Of a stretch of 64,000 bases of DNA, positions 32,262-42,677 are shown in pieces. The DNA is taken from contig NZ_JAPIVS010000001.1 of the NCBI RefSeq assembly GCF_026239695.1, positions 248,001-312,000 of the forward strand, read 5' to 3'. Numbering within the stretch: the stretch's first letter is position 1; every line of letters begins with the position of its first letter. Source of the DNA: Pedobacter sp. MC2016-15 (GTDB lineage Bacteria; Bacteroidota; Bacteroidia; Sphingobacteriales; Sphingobacteriaceae). A program made the position numbers and the translations under genes. Below the pieces are notes generated by a model. That model did no database searches. It was not told the origin of the DNA and saw nothing but the letters and a program-made list of their open reading frames with translations.

Positions 32262-35200
32262 TTAAAAAGTTAGGTTGAGACCGAAATTCACGATTTTACT
32301 CTGCGGGAACTGCAGTCCGTTATCATCATTGACCTCAGGATCCAGGTTATACTGATTCATGTTATCAATTGAGAACAAGTTGTACGCATTTGCAAATACA
32401 CGCAGCTTACGAACCTTCACCTTGCTCAGCAACGATTCCGGCAGTGAGTAGCCCAGTTCGATCGTCCTTGCACGCAGGTACTTCACATTGTGCAGCCAGT
32501 AATCAGAGTTACCCTGACCGTTCAGCGAGTAATTGCTGTGTCCCGTTCCCGGATTAAACCTGTTTGCAGGGTATTTTCCAGGAATCCAGGCACTGTTGAT
32601 ATCCAGCGGATCTGCACGGTGCCACCTGTCCAGGAAAATCTCATTCAGGTTTCCTCCATTCTGGAAAGCCCATCTGCCCTCCCAGTTCTGGTTATACGTA
32701 TATCCAGCACCACCCGAGAAATCCGCATGGAAGTCGAAAGCCTTGTAGTTCAGCGCAATGTTAAACCCGAAGTTGATATTCGGCTGTGCCCCCATACCAA
32801 AACCCACTGGTCGCTCGTCATACTGATCGATCTTGCCGTCACCATTCTGATCCTTGTACATCAGGTCGCCCGGAATCTGCGATCGGTTACCCTTGCCATC
32901 ATTATTAATCGTGTAGTTGTTGATTTGCTCCTGCGAAGTAAATTGCCCTATCACCTCATAACCCCAGTCGATCCGCGAGAACCTGTTTACCGTAGAAAAA
33001 CGGTACTGGTCCCAGGAGTTAAAGAACAGCGGGTTGTACGAATCCAGGTTTTTAGAACGTGTATATGAGATATTACCTCCCACACTGAAACCCACCTGGC
33101 CGATCTTACTGTTGTAGTTCAACGCGATCTCCTGTCCGTACTGCGCATCCGAGTTCACATTCTCCTCCGGCAGTTTATACCCAATCTCTATAGGCACGAT
33201 GATATCCGATCTGATGCCCAGCAGCCCCGTACGTTTTCTGTAGAAGTAATCTGCGGTACCTGAAAGTTTACCATTGAAGAGACTGAAGTCTGCCCCTACG
33301 TCAAAAGTTTTACTCTTCAGCCAGGAGATCCTGTTGATCGGGATCCCTTTATCGCGGGAAACAATCACCGGATTTCCGTCCAGAATTGCCGTTCCCTGGT
33401 TATAGTTATATCCCGGCAGGTAAGCATAGGCCGGAACAATCGGCTGTGTAGCATCATCGATCCTCCTGTCATCCCCGAGTACACCGTAGGATGCCCTCAG
33501 CTTAAATTCATCCAGGATCTTGGAATCGCCAAGCAGGTTTTTCATCCATCCCTCTTCTGTGATACGCCATCCGGCGGATACACTGGGAAAGTATCCCACA
33601 CGGTTTGCCGGATCGAAAAGATAAGAGGCATCCCTTCTGGCAGAAACTTCCAGATAATATTTGCTATTAAAGTTATAATTAATCCTTCCTATATAACCGA
33701 TACGGCGTTCTGTATCATCAGTATCATTATATGTATCAAGCGTAGGGAAATAGATCAGCGGCAGGTTGTTCGAGATTGGCGATCCATGTACATAGTTGCG
33801 CTGGTGGATCAGCTCTATGCGCTCTGCAACCAGGGTTGCTGCCAGGTTATGTTTGCCAAAAGTATTGTTATAATTCAGCTGCGCCTGTTGTGTTGTGCTA
33901 AACTCCTTGCGCTGTTCACGCTCACGGTAAGGGTTATTACTACCACCTGTGATATCATAAGTATCAGAAGCCGGTCGATAAGTGAAAGTATTATAAGTAT
34001 ACTCGTTGTTATTCAAAACATAGTCGGCATAATAATATGAATATACCGCGCGTGCCGTCAGCCCTTTTACACCAGGAATCTGGTACTCCGCGTTGAAATT
34101 AGTTTGTATCACACGCCAGTCGCTACGGTAAACTCCTGATAATCTTTTGTTCAGAAAGGCATAGTTCGACTCACTGTGGCCGATATCATTCAGGTACTGC
34201 GGATTATCATTTGCATAAGGTCTTTCCAGCGGCGTGTTCCTCAATACCGCATAACGCGCGAGGAAATAATCATCCGTTCCGGGAACACCTGGGTTTTCGC
34301 GACTCTCGATACGTCCGTTGATGTTCAGACCTACTTTAAGTCCGTTCGCTACCTGCGCATTGATGTTCGACTGGATATTACTTCTCTTAAATTCATATTC
34401 CTTACCCAGTACTGAGTTTTGATACAGATTAGTCGCAGAAACATAATACGTCATTTTATCACTACCACCCGTAAAGTTCACATTCACGTTATTCTGTGGT
34501 GCGTTATTATTTGCTTTCAGCACATACTCGCGCCAGTCGAAACTCTGATAACCACGCTCAGTACCTGCTTTGTACTTTTCCAGCTCTGCAGCGGTAATAC
34601 TCGTGCTACCATTGCCATTGATTTCAGCATCGGCTTTGTACAACATATAATCATAGGAATTATTGAGCACTTTCGGAAAGCGCGTCCAGTTTTGATAACC
34701 CAGGTACGCATCTACATTGATCACACTCTCCCCCTTGTTACCTTTTTTGGTTGTCACTACCACAACACCATTCGCAGCACGTACACCATAGATTGCGGCA
34801 GAGGCATCTTTCAGCACACTGATACTTTCGATATCATTTGATGAAAGGTTGTTAAACTGCCCGGCATCCTGCTGGATACCATCAATCACGTACAACGGAC
34901 TTCCCATATTACGGATCTGGATGTTTGCCGTTGCTCCGGGACGACCATCCGCCATCTTGAAGGTTACGCCCGGGATTTTTCCCGCGAGTGCGGTACTTAC
35001 TGTAGCACCACCATGCACGCGACCAATATCTTTACTGGTCACTGAAGCAATGGAACCCGTGATAGATTCCTTTTTCTGCGATCCGTAGCCTGTTACAACT
35101 ACTTCCTGCAGGTTCTCATTTCCTTCCTTCAGCTGTACGGAGACACTACTGCGGCCATTCAGGGCCACATCCTGACCGATGAAACCTACGTAGATAAACT

Positions 35201-35465
35201 GGAGGATCACATTTTTTGAAGGCACATTGAGGCTAAACTTACCACTGGCATCGGTGGTAGCACCTGCGGCGCTGTTTTTAACCTTTACGCTGACGCCAGG
35301 AAGAGGACCTCCTTTTTCGTCAGACACTGTACCGGTAATCGTATTCTTCTCCTGTGCATGGTTATCTATTGATAACAGGAGCATGAAGAGACAGGACATA
35401 AAGACTTTCAGCGATTGCCGGATGAAGCCTCTACCCCTGTTGCTGGCGGGTAAACGTCTTTTCAT
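32262..35465 (-). CDS. SusC/RagA-type TonB-linked outer membrane transporter
   Basis: 1067 residues. After a signal segment (FMSCLFMLLLSIDNHAQ) come a carboxypeptidase-regulatory-like domain (NTITGTVSDEKGGPLPGVSVKVKN), the TonB-box-like LQEVVVTGYGSQKKESITGSI, the plug (IRNMGSPLYVIDGIQ, IESISVLKDASAAIYG) and a long barrel ending in VNFGLNLTF. There is no STN domain, fitting regulation by the divergent two-component system rather than by an anti-sigma factor. The start lies 130 bases from the sensor kinase start on the other strand. Confidence 0.93.
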   Translation of the reverse strand: MKRRLPASNRGRGFIRQSLKVFMSCLFMLLLSIDNHAQEKNTITGTVSDEKGGPLPGVSVKVKNSAAGATTDASGKFSLNVPSKNVILQFIYVGFIGQDVALNGRSSVSVQLKEGNENLQEVVVTGYGSQKKESITGSIASVTSKDIGRVHGGATVSTALAGKIPGVTFKMADGRPGATANIQIRNMGSPLYVIDGIQQDAGQFNNLSSNDIESISVLKDASAAIYGVRAANGVVVVTTKKGNKGESVINVDAYLGYQNWTRFPKVLNNSYDYMLYKADAEINGNGSTSITAAELEKYKAGTERGYQSFDWREYVLKANNNAPQNNVNVNFTGGSDKMTYYVSATNLYQNSVLGKEYEFKRSNIQSNINAQVANGLKVGLNINGRIESRENPGVPGTDDYFLARYAVLRNTPLERPYANDNPQYLNDIGHSESNYAFLNKRLSGVYRSDWRVIQTNFNAEYQIPGVKGLTARAVYSYYYADYVLNNNEYTYNTFTYRPASDTYDITGGSNNPYREREQRKEFSTTQQAQLNYNNTFGKHNLAATLVAERIELIHQRNYVHGSPISNNLPLIYFPTLDTYNDTDDTERRIGYIGRINYNFNSKYYLEVSARRDASYLFDPANRVGYFPSVSAGWRITEEGWMKNLLGDSKILDEFKLRASYGVLGDDRRIDDATQPIVPAYAYLPGYNYNQGTAILDGNPVIVSRDKGIPINRISWLKSKTFDVGADFSLFNGKLSGTADYFYRKRTGLLGIRSDIIVPIEIGYKLPEENVNSDAQYGQEIALNYNSKIGQVGFSVGGNISYTRSKNLDSYNPLFFNSWDQYRFSTVNRFSRIDWGYEVIGQFTSQEQINNYTINNDGKGNRSQIPGDLMYKDQNGDGKIDQYDERPVGFGMGAQPNINFGFNIALNYKAFDFHADFSGGAGYTYNQNWEGRWAFQNGGNLNEIFLDRWHRADPLDINSAWIPGKYPANRFNPGTGHSNYSLNGQGNSDYWLHNVKYLRARTIELGYSLPESLLSKVKVRKLRVFANAYNLFSIDNMNQYNLDPEVNDDNGLQFPQSKIVNFGLNLTF

Positions 35466-35470
35466 ATATT

Positions 35471-35478
35471 TATATTTG
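35471..35478 (+). promoter_or_regulatory. Candidate -7 elements for the sensor kinase
   Basis: TATATTTG occurs at 35471-35478 and again at 35569-35576 on the plus strand. The first would serve an ATG start at 35491, the second the TTG start at 35596. Only one need be real. Confidence 0.35.
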
Positions 35479-35595
35479 GATTATTCAAATATGAAGGATT
35501 TCGACCTCGCTCATATTTACATATCGTATCAATATTTCGCCGGTTTGTCTCGATTTGATAGAAAATTGTATATTTGGTTAAAGCAACTAACCAAA

Positions 35596-38500
35596 TTGAA
35601 GAACCTGACATTCCTGATTTTCCTGTTCGTGGCAAAAGTTGCTTTCGCACAGCCATATTACTTTAAACACTATCAGGTGGAGAATGGGCTGTCACATAAT
35701 ACTGTGTACGCCAGCATCCAGGATAGCCGGGGTTTTATGTGGTTTGGCACCAAGGATGGCCTCAACCGCTTTGATGGCTATTCCTTCAAAACCTACCGCC
35801 ATGATCCCGCAAACCCGAAAAGCTTGCGGAGCGACCAGATCCATAAGTTGCTGAACGACCAGCAGCAGCAGCTCTGGGTAGGCACCGGCACCGGTCTTTA
35901 CCGCTACGACCCCGTTCATGAAGACTTTCTGCTCCTGCCACCTACCGCTCACATCGGCATTGATGATTTCTGCAGTGATCAGCAAGGCAACATCTGGATG
36001 ATTTCAAGCTTCACGCTGTATCGCTTTGATCAAAAAGCTAAAAGGTTTTATTCGTATCAGAACAAACTGAATTTCAGTATCAGGAGTGTCAGCAGTCTCA
36101 AAGACGGCTCTGTCTGGCTAACCACGCTGGAGGGAACGATAGAAAAGTACAATCCCGCCACAGAGCGCTTTGAGTCGCACACTATCATCCGCCGCGGCAG
36201 CAACAACGATCGCTGTATTTCAAAAATTGCGGAGACCGGAAACGGAGAACTGCTCATTGGCACCACCAATGAGGGCATCAAATTGTATAACCCCGAGACA
36301 CGTGTGCTGCGCAACCTGGTCAGCTTAAACAAGGATAAAACTCCGATTTTTGTTCGCGATATCGAACGTGCCGGCAGCAGTGACTTCTGGATTGGAACCG
36401 AATCGGGCATTTATATCTATAACGATTCAACCGGTAAGGTGAGTCATCTGGAAAAAGAAGGCGGCAATGTTTACTCCCTCTCAGACAATGCGGTGTACTC
36501 TGTTACGCGCGACAAAGAAGGTGGCATGTGGGCCGGAACGTTTTTTGGCGGGATCAATTATTACTCTGCCCATAATGCCATTTTCAGCAAATATGTACCG
36601 CAGACAGGTACAAATTCCATCAGTGGCAGCGATGTCCGCGAGATCTGCAAGGACAACGATGGCAATATCTGGATCGGAACCGAAGATGCAGGTCTCAATA
36701 AGTTTGATCCTGAAACGGGTTTGTTCCGCCATTACAGACCCGACGGAGGTCCTCAAAGTATCGCCTATTCCAATATCCACGGCTTACTGGTGGATGGCAA
36801 CAAACTCTGGATTGCCACATTTGAACATGGCATAGATATCATGGACATCCGGAGCGGCAAGATCATTAAACACTATACCGGTGGCGATGGCAATGCGCTG
36901 CGCTCCAACTTTACAATCTGCTTCCGCAAAACCAGGTCGGGCGATATCCTGCTGGCTACCGTGCGGGGGATATTTGTTTATAACCGCGACAAAGACGATT
37001 TCGAGCCTGTTCCGGGCATGCCTTTCATGTTTTATAACTGTATAATGGAGGATAGCAAGGGCCTGATCTGGGCAGGTACCATCAACGAGGGGGTCTATAC
37101 TTTCCGGCTGGACAGACCGGGAATGAAGAACTTCAGGAGCAATGACGGGATCAACCACAACACCATTACTTCGATATTTGAAGATAGTCGACACAACATA
37201 TGGATGACGACCGATGGTGGTGGTCTCTGCAAATACGAGGCGAAGCAGAAGCGACTGCGGCATTATACCAGCAAAAACGGGTTGCCCAGCAATATCCTCT
37301 TCAGGATCGAAGAAGACGCCCATCAGCAGCTATGGATCAGCAGCAGCCGCGGACTGATACGTTTCAACCCGCAGACTGAGGCCATCAAGACTTATTCCCG
37401 GGCCAACGGACTCCTCACTGATCAGTTTAACTATCATTCTTCTTTTAAAGACAGCGACGGCAGGATGTATTTCGGCAGTGTCAAAGGGCTCATCAGCTTT
37501 CAGCCGGCACAGTTATATACGATGGCCAATGCTGCGCCGGTATATATGACGGCATTCCAGATCGACAATAACCAGCACCACCAAAAGGAGAACCTTTCGC
37601 TCCTGACGCGCTCTACCCTTTTTACAGATACGATCATTTTGGACAATAGTCAGTCGTCCTTTAGTATCGACTTCGCGGCGATCAGTTATTTCTCACCGGA
37701 AATGACAGAATATGCTTATAAAATGAAAGGTTTGTATAAGGACTGGGAATACCTCAAGCGAAACAGAAAAGTATACTTTACTAAACTGGCGGCAGGAGAT
37801 TATATCTTTCAGGCCAAGGCACTGATCAATGGCAGTGATAACTGGAGCAGCAAAAATGTGAAGATCCTGATCCGGGTGCTGCCTCCCTATTGGCAAAGTC
37901 CGCTGGCCTGCCTTTTATATGCGACGTTGATCGGCTGTGCCGGATATTATCTTTTGAAACGTTACCACAGAAAGATTGAGAAGAAGAACCAGCGACGGAT
38001 GGAGGTCTTCGAAAATGAAAAGGAGAAGGAAATCTATCATGCAAAAATTGAGTTCTTCACAAATGTAGCCCATGAGATCAGGACTCCCCTGACGCTGATC
38101 AAAGGGCCAATGGAAAAACTGGTGAAACAGTCGGAGTCTATCCCGGCAATTGAGAAAAACCTGAAGCTCATGGAGCGGAGTACCGACCGCCTGTTTAACC
38201 TGACCAACCAGCTGCTGGACTTCAGGAAAACGGAAACGAGTGGCTTCTCCCTCAGCTTTGTACGGGCGAATATTTCTGAGATGGTCTCGGAAATTATCCT
38301 TGATTTTCAGGAAGCTGCAGAGCGGAAGGAAATCACAATTGGGCTTACTGTACCAGCAGAACCGCTATATGCTTATATCGACAGAGAGGCTTTACATAAA
38401 ATCCTCAGCAACCTGATCGACAATGGCTTAAAATACGGAAGAAAGGTTCTCAATGTGGTGCTTTCGGCAGCTTCCGATGAAGATATGTTTCGCGTACAGG

Positions 38501-38751
38501 TGATCAGTGATGGTAAACATATTGTACCCGAACTGGCAGATAAAATTTTTGAACCCTTTTACAGAATGAAGGAAACGGACATGAAACCAGGAACAGGAAT
38601 AGGTCTTTCCATCTCGCGCTCGCTGGCAGAGTTGCATAACGGTCAATTGCGACTGGATCATGAGGATAGTACCCTGAACATATTTACGCTGACGCTTCCG
38701 GTGCATCAGCAGGTAGAATTTAATCTCGACGGAAAATGGAGAAAAATATAG
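35596..38751 (+). CDS. HTCS-type sensor histidine kinase (split from its regulator)
   Basis: About 1051 residues from the preferred TTG at 35596, which puts KNLTFLIFLFVAKVAFA|Q at the N-terminus; ATG at 35491 is the alternative. The periplasmic part holds fourteen-blade propeller repeats (WFGTKDGLNRFDG, IWIGTEDAGLNKFD), then a Y_Y_Y domain (YAYKMKGLYKDWEYL), one membrane helix (PLACLLYATLIGCAGYYLL), HisKA with NVAHEIRTPL (His codon 38071-38073) and HATPase (LSNLIDNGLKYG, GTGIGLSISRSLAE). HTCS proteins are normally fused to a response regulator; here the stop TAG (38749) ends the kinase and the regulator begins 16 bases earlier in the -1 frame. It probably controls the SusCD operon. Confidence 0.9.
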   Translation: MKNLTFLIFLFVAKVAFAQPYYFKHYQVENGLSHNTVYASIQDSRGFMWFGTKDGLNRFDGYSFKTYRHDPANPKSLRSDQIHKLLNDQQQQLWVGTGTGLYRYDPVHEDFLLLPPTAHIGIDDFCSDQQGNIWMISSFTLYRFDQKAKRFYSYQNKLNFSIRSVSSLKDGSVWLTTLEGTIEKYNPATERFESHTIIRRGSNNDRCISKIAETGNGELLIGTTNEGIKLYNPETRVLRNLVSLNKDKTPIFVRDIERAGSSDFWIGTESGIYIYNDSTGKVSHLEKEGGNVYSLSDNAVYSVTRDKEGGMWAGTFFGGINYYSAHNAIFSKYVPQTGTNSISGSDVREICKDNDGNIWIGTEDAGLNKFDPETGLFRHYRPDGGPQSIAYSNIHGLLVDGNKLWIATFEHGIDIMDIRSGKIIKHYTGGDGNALRSNFTICFRKTRSGDILLATVRGIFVYNRDKDDFEPVPGMPFMFYNCIMEDSKGLIWAGTINEGVYTFRLDRPGMKNFRSNDGINHNTITSIFEDSRHNIWMTTDGGGLCKYEAKQKRLRHYTSKNGLPSNILFRIEEDAHQQLWISSSRGLIRFNPQTEAIKTYSRANGLLTDQFNYHSSFKDSDGRMYFGSVKGLISFQPAQLYTMANAAPVYMTAFQIDNNQHHQKENLSLLTRSTLFTDTIILDNSQSSFSIDFAAISYFSPEMTEYAYKMKGLYKDWEYLKRNRKVYFTKLAAGDYIFQAKALINGSDNWSSKNVKILIRVLPPYWQSPLACLLYATLIGCAGYYLLKRYHRKIEKKNQRRMEVFENEKEKEIYHAKIEFFTNVAHEIRTPLTLIKGPMEKLVKQSESIPAIEKNLKLMERSTDRLFNLTNQLLDFRKTETSGFSLSFVRANISEMVSEIILDFQEAAERKEITIGLTVPAEPLYAYIDREALHKILSNLIDNGLKYGRKVLNVVLSAASDEDMFRVQVISDGKHIVPELADKIFEPFYRMKETDMKPGTGIGLSISRSLAELHNGQLRLDHEDSTLNIFTLTLPVHQQVEFNLDGKWRKI

Positions 38752-39539
38752 ATGTAGCCATAACAGAAAGTCAGCTCGAAGAGCAGCGCCCGGTGGTGTT
38801 ATTGGTGGATGATAGTGAGGAAATTCTTGACTTCATTGCGGACGACCTGCAGGAAAAGTATGTGGTGCTGACAGCCAGGAATGGTACGGAAGCACTGGAA
38901 ATCCTGAGCCGTGAGATCGTACAGCTGGTGGTGAGCGACCTGATGATGCCGGGTATGGATGGCTACGAGTTGTGTGAACGTATCAAATCGGGTATTGAAT
39001 TTAGTCACATCCCGGTGGTGCTGCTCACCGCAAAGGATACGCTGCAATCCAAGATCAGGGGGCTGGAACTGGGTGCCGATGTCTATGTGGAGAAACCTTT
39101 TTCACCGGAATTTCTGCAGGTGCAGATCGCTTCGCTGATTAAAAACAGAAATAAGATCAAAGCATACTTTGCAGACTCTCCTTTGATACATATCAAAAGT
39201 ATCGGATATACCAAAGCGGATGAGCTTTTCCTCGGCAAACTGCAGGATACGATTCATTTAAATCTTGATAACCCGGACCTGGATGTGGATACCCTGGCAG
39301 AGCAGCTGAACATGAGCAGGCCGACTTTGTACCGCAAGATCAAATCGATATCCGATATGAGTCCCCATGAGCTGATTAATATCGCGCGACTCAAACGCGG
39401 GGCGGAATTGCTGAACGAAGGTTTGCTGAAGATCTATGAGGTTGCAGAGATGGTAGGATACCGTTCACAAACGCAGTTCGGAAGGAATTTTGTGAAGCAG
39501 TTCGGGATGTCTCCAACGGATTACCTGAAGCGGCTGTAA
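38736..39539 (+). CDS. Response regulator with AraC-type DNA-binding domain
   Basis: 267 residues. The receiver has VDDSEE (25-30), the phospho-acceptor Asp68 in VVSDLMMPGMDG and a conserved Lys in VEKPFS. The AraC HTH follows (LNLDNPDLDVDTLAEQLNMSRPTLYRKIKSISDMSPHELINIARLKRGAELL; VGYRSQTQFGRNFVKQFGMSPTDYL). This is exactly the C-terminal part of a typical one-piece HTCS. Its ATG lies inside the last 16 bases of the kinase gene, in the -1 frame, so the two are coupled or joined by frameshifting. Soluble; acts on the SusCD promoter. Confidence 0.92.
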   Translation: MEKNIDVAITESQLEEQRPVVLLVDDSEEILDFIADDLQEKYVVLTARNGTEALEILSREIVQLVVSDLMMPGMDGYELCERIKSGIEFSHIPVVLLTAKDTLQSKIRGLELGADVYVEKPFSPEFLQVQIASLIKNRNKIKAYFADSPLIHIKSIGYTKADELFLGKLQDTIHLNLDNPDLDVDTLAEQLNMSRPTLYRKIKSISDMSPHELINIARLKRGAELLNEGLLKIYEVAEMVGYRSQTQFGRNFVKQFGMSPTDYLKRL

Positions 39540-39644
39540 GGGCTTAGTCCTTGTAAATCGAAACAAATTATGTTATAGCTTGTTACAACACAAAGCTAAG
39601 GGCGACAAACCCCTGGTAACCTATGAACAACAAAATTTAAAAAG

Positions 39645-40241
39645 ATGAACAAGATCAATCTAACTCTTGCCGGAGCGGCACTTATCCTCGCATTGTATTC
39701 TTGCAGCAGTGAAAATAAATCTGCTGAAACTGATACCAATACTACAGCGACGGACAGTATGCCGACAACCATGTCTGATACTTCACTGAGCAACCCGGCA
39801 GATACTGCAGGTAATAACGTTACGGCTTTTGCCCTCAAAGCGGCTGCTGGTGGTACGATGGAAGTTGAGCTGGGTTATATGGCGCAGCAAAAAGGACAAA
39901 ATCCACGTATCAAGCAGTTTGGTGCAATGCTAGTTAAGGATCATACCAAAGCGAATGATGAGCTGAAGGCTTTGGCGACTACAAAAAACATTATGATTCC
40001 GGCAAAATTACCGCAAGATATCCAGCAACATATTGATGAGATGAAAAAACTGGGCGGTGCCGAATTTGATAAACATTATATCGGTATGATGGTGGATGAT
40101 CATCAGGCGGATATCAAAGAGTTTGAAAAAGCAGCTAGGAATTCTACCGATGAGTCTTTCAAAGCTTATGCAGCGAAGACTCTTCCAGTGTTAAAAATGC
40201 ATTTGGATTCTGCGAAAGCAATCAAAAAAGATATCAAATAA
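39645..40241 (+). CDS. DUF4142 lipoprotein
   Basis: 198 residues. Lipoprotein signal LTLAGAALILALYSC|SSENK, a Thr/Ser/Asp-rich linker to about residue 60, then the DUF4142 four-helix domain (FALKAAAGGTMEVELGYMAQQKGQNPRIKQFGAMLVKDHTKANDELKALA; EFDKHYIGMMVDDHQADIKEFEKAARNSTDESFKAYAAKTLPVLKMHLDSAKAI). The His of KDHTKAN and the HH-containing DDHQAD segment fit the family. It is anchored in the envelope; role unknown. Single gene, terminator at 40261-40297. Confidence 0.9.
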   Translation: MNKINLTLAGAALILALYSCSSENKSAETDTNTTATDSMPTTMSDTSLSNPADTAGNNVTAFALKAAAGGTMEVELGYMAQQKGQNPRIKQFGAMLVKDHTKANDELKALATTKNIMIPAKLPQDIQQHIDEMKKLGGAEFDKHYIGMMVDDHQADIKEFEKAARNSTDESFKAYAAKTLPVLKMHLDSAKAIKKDIK

Positions 40242-40260
40242 TATACTTTGGTTAGATGAT

Positions 40261-40297
40261 GCGCCCTCTGTGATATGCAGGGGGCGTTTTTTTTTTT
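40261..40297 (+). terminator. Strong terminator after the DUF4142 lipoprotein gene
   Basis: GCGCCCTCTG and CAGGGGGCG form the stem, followed by about eleven T. It also lies just past the end of the convergent permease gene. Confidence 0.9.
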
Positions 40298-40301
40298 GGG
40301 G

Positions 40302-42677
40302 CTACTCATACTTTAGCGCATCCACCGGACTGGCCTTTACGGCTTTCCTTGCCTGCAAACTCACCGTCAGCACGGTCAGGACTATGGTGATTGCACTGCT
40401 CAATACAAAAGGCAGAACTGGTAAATCAATGCGGTAGACAAAAGTCTCCAGCCATTTGCTGGTGAGGATGTAAGCAATTGGCCAGGATATGAGATTGGCG
40501 ACCAGCACCATGATCAGAAAAGAATGATTGATGAGTTTGAAGATCTGTATATCTGTTGCACCCAGTATTTTCCGCACTGCGATTTCCTTCAGCCTTCCGT
40601 TGGTGATGTACTTCGCGAAGGCAAACAAACCTACCGTAGCAATAAATATCGCCAGTATGGCCGCAGCAAAGAACACGGATTGCAGTTGTTCCTGCTTTTT
40701 AAACAACCGTCCGTAAAGCTGATCCAGAAACTCGTAACGGAAATCCTCCCCGTCTTTAGGATTGATCTCCGGCCATTTTTCCTGCAGGCTCGCCAGTACT
40801 GCTGCCATTTTGCGCTGATCAATTTTTAGCATCAGCTGGGTTTTCAGATTTCCGCAGGGGTTCTTCATCGCATAGATCGTGGGCTGAACGGCATTTTCGA
40901 AACCCTGGGATTTGAAATCTTTTACCACCCCTACAATGCGGTAATCCTTATCACAGCCCCTGATGGTTTTTCCAACAGGATCAGGGATGTTGAATCTGGC
41001 AACGGCAGCTTCATTGATTACCGCTGCTTCCGCAGTATCAGTTTTGAATGCCGAAGAGAAAAATCGCCCCTCCTTCAATTTGATATCCAATGTCTCAAAG
41101 TAATCAAAATCGGTATCAATAAAGTCGATATTAGCCTCCTTGCCATTGAAACTGTAGGTGTTTGAGCCACTGTCTGAACCATCGGGTATGTTGGTGGCAA
41201 CCGTTACATGACTCACTCCGGGAATCTTCAGTATCTTCTCCCTTACCGGCTGAAATTTCGCAGGGTCAGTAAAGATCATGAGGTTTTTGATATAAACTAC
41301 CTGATTTGCATTAAAGCCCAAATCCTCCGTACGCATGTATTTTAACTGGCTGTTGATGATCAATAATCCTGTGATGAAGATCACTGCAAAGCTGAACTGC
41401 GCCACCAGCAGGGTATTCCGCAACCAGTAGCTTTGTGCACTCGTATAAAAGTTGCCCTTGAGCACCAGGGCAGGTTTGAACCCGGAAAGTACCAATGCAG
41501 GATACACACCGGCAATGAGGGTAATGACGACTAATACCAGCGGGACTTGCCATATCAGATCATTCTGCAGGCTCCAGATCGTCAGGTTAATCCCAAACAG
41601 ATTGTTGAACGCTGGCAGACACAGTTCTGCAATAACCAGCGCCAAAAGTGTTGCCAGGAGGCACTGCGCAAAAATTTCCAGCAGAAACTGGGCAGTAAGC
41701 TGAGACCTTTGTGCGCCCATTACTTTTTTTACACCCACCTCCTTCGCGCGCCTGCTGGCCTGCGCAATACTGAGGTTGGTAAAGTTGATACAGGCAATCA
41801 CGAGAATGAGGACAGCCAGACCGGACAGGGCAATCAATATTTTATAAGGAGTATCATTTCCTGCTTTGGGCCTCAGGTGAAGGTTACTCAGCGGATCAAG
41901 GTAAGTTGATACCTGTTTGATTTCATCAATGGTTTTCCTGTCGGTCTCTCCTTTTACGAGTTCTCTCCTGTATAAATCTGTAATCTTTTGCTCCAGAGGG
42001 GTGATATCAGTTCCGGGTTTAACCTGGATATAAGTGAAGTAATTGTTATGTCCGTAGCTTTCTCCCTGTCCCAGTTCAGCACCAACTGATATGGCATCGA
42101 AGGTGATGTTGGAGTGCCTGTTGATGCTGATCGTTCCATTGATGGTGGAGGTAATTCCGGAAGTGCTGCTGCCTACACCGGCAAGCTCGGGTTTATTATC
42201 ATTTTTATCAGGAAATAATGTTTTCATATTCTCCGTACTCAGGTAATTGAGACGGTCGTTTTCTCCGGCAGGTTTTTGTAAGCCGTTATCAGGATGGATA
42301 TCAAGAATCTTCGCGGCGTTATAATCTACCTGTATAAAGCTTTTGGAAATGATACTGCGGTTGCCATTTTTGAGGGCCAACTCAAAAGCACTTTCCTTCA
42401 TGATCCCTGCGAGCTCCACTTCCGGCAGATTCTGCATCATCGCCTTCGCCATTGGCGGAGAGGTGTAATTGGTTTTAAAATCAGGATAGATTCTGCCTAC
42501 CTGATAGATGTTATCGTAATTTGGGTTTTCTTTATCAAAACTGGTTTCGAAGTTGAAATACAGCATAATCAGAATGAAGGAAGCCAAGGCGATGGCCAGG
42601 CCTCCTACATTGATAGATGTAATGACTTTATTTTTCCAAAGGTTTCGCAGCGCGATGTACAAATTCAGTTTAAACAT
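40302..42677 (-). CDS. MacB/FtsX-type ABC transporter permease
   Basis: 791 residues from the internal ATG (MFKLNLYIALRNLWKNK). An N-terminal membrane segment (VGGLAIALASFILIMLYFNF) is followed by a MacB-like periplasmic core, an FtsX transmembrane block (LIALSGLAVLILVIACINFTNLSIAQASRRAKEVGVKKVMGA), a second periplasmic region and a second FtsX block (IAVRKILGATDIQIFKLINHSFLIMVLVANLI). The size and two-FtsX architecture match Bacteroidota permeases of antimicrobial-peptide or lipoprotein-related exporters. No ATPase gene adjoins it. Confidence 0.9.
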   Translation of the reverse strand: MFKLNLYIALRNLWKNKVITSINVGGLAIALASFILIMLYFNFETSFDKENPNYDNIYQVGRIYPDFKTNYTSPPMAKAMMQNLPEVELAGIMKESAFELALKNGNRSIISKSFIQVDYNAAKILDIHPDNGLQKPAGENDRLNYLSTENMKTLFPDKNDNKPELAGVGSSTSGITSTINGTISINRHSNITFDAISVGAELGQGESYGHNNYFTYIQVKPGTDITPLEQKITDLYRRELVKGETDRKTIDEIKQVSTYLDPLSNLHLRPKAGNDTPYKILIALSGLAVLILVIACINFTNLSIAQASRRAKEVGVKKVMGAQRSQLTAQFLLEIFAQCLLATLLALVIAELCLPAFNNLFGINLTIWSLQNDLIWQVPLVLVVITLIAGVYPALVLSGFKPALVLKGNFYTSAQSYWLRNTLLVAQFSFAVIFITGLLIINSQLKYMRTEDLGFNANQVVYIKNLMIFTDPAKFQPVREKILKIPGVSHVTVATNIPDGSDSGSNTYSFNGKEANIDFIDTDFDYFETLDIKLKEGRFFSSAFKTDTAEAAVINEAAVARFNIPDPVGKTIRGCDKDYRIVGVVKDFKSQGFENAVQPTIYAMKNPCGNLKTQLMLKIDQRKMAAVLASLQEKWPEINPKDGEDFRYEFLDQLYGRLFKKQEQLQSVFFAAAILAIFIATVGLFAFAKYITNGRLKEIAVRKILGATDIQIFKLINHSFLIMVLVANLISWPIAYILTSKWLETFVYRIDLPVLPFVLSSAITIVLTVLTVSLQARKAVKASPVDALKYE

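Noticed and set aside
35227..35490. Sensor kinase starting inside the SusC gene
   Set aside because: The segment lies within the first 240 bases of the SusC gene on the other strand and encodes no signal peptide or family motif; real starts are 35491 or 35596.
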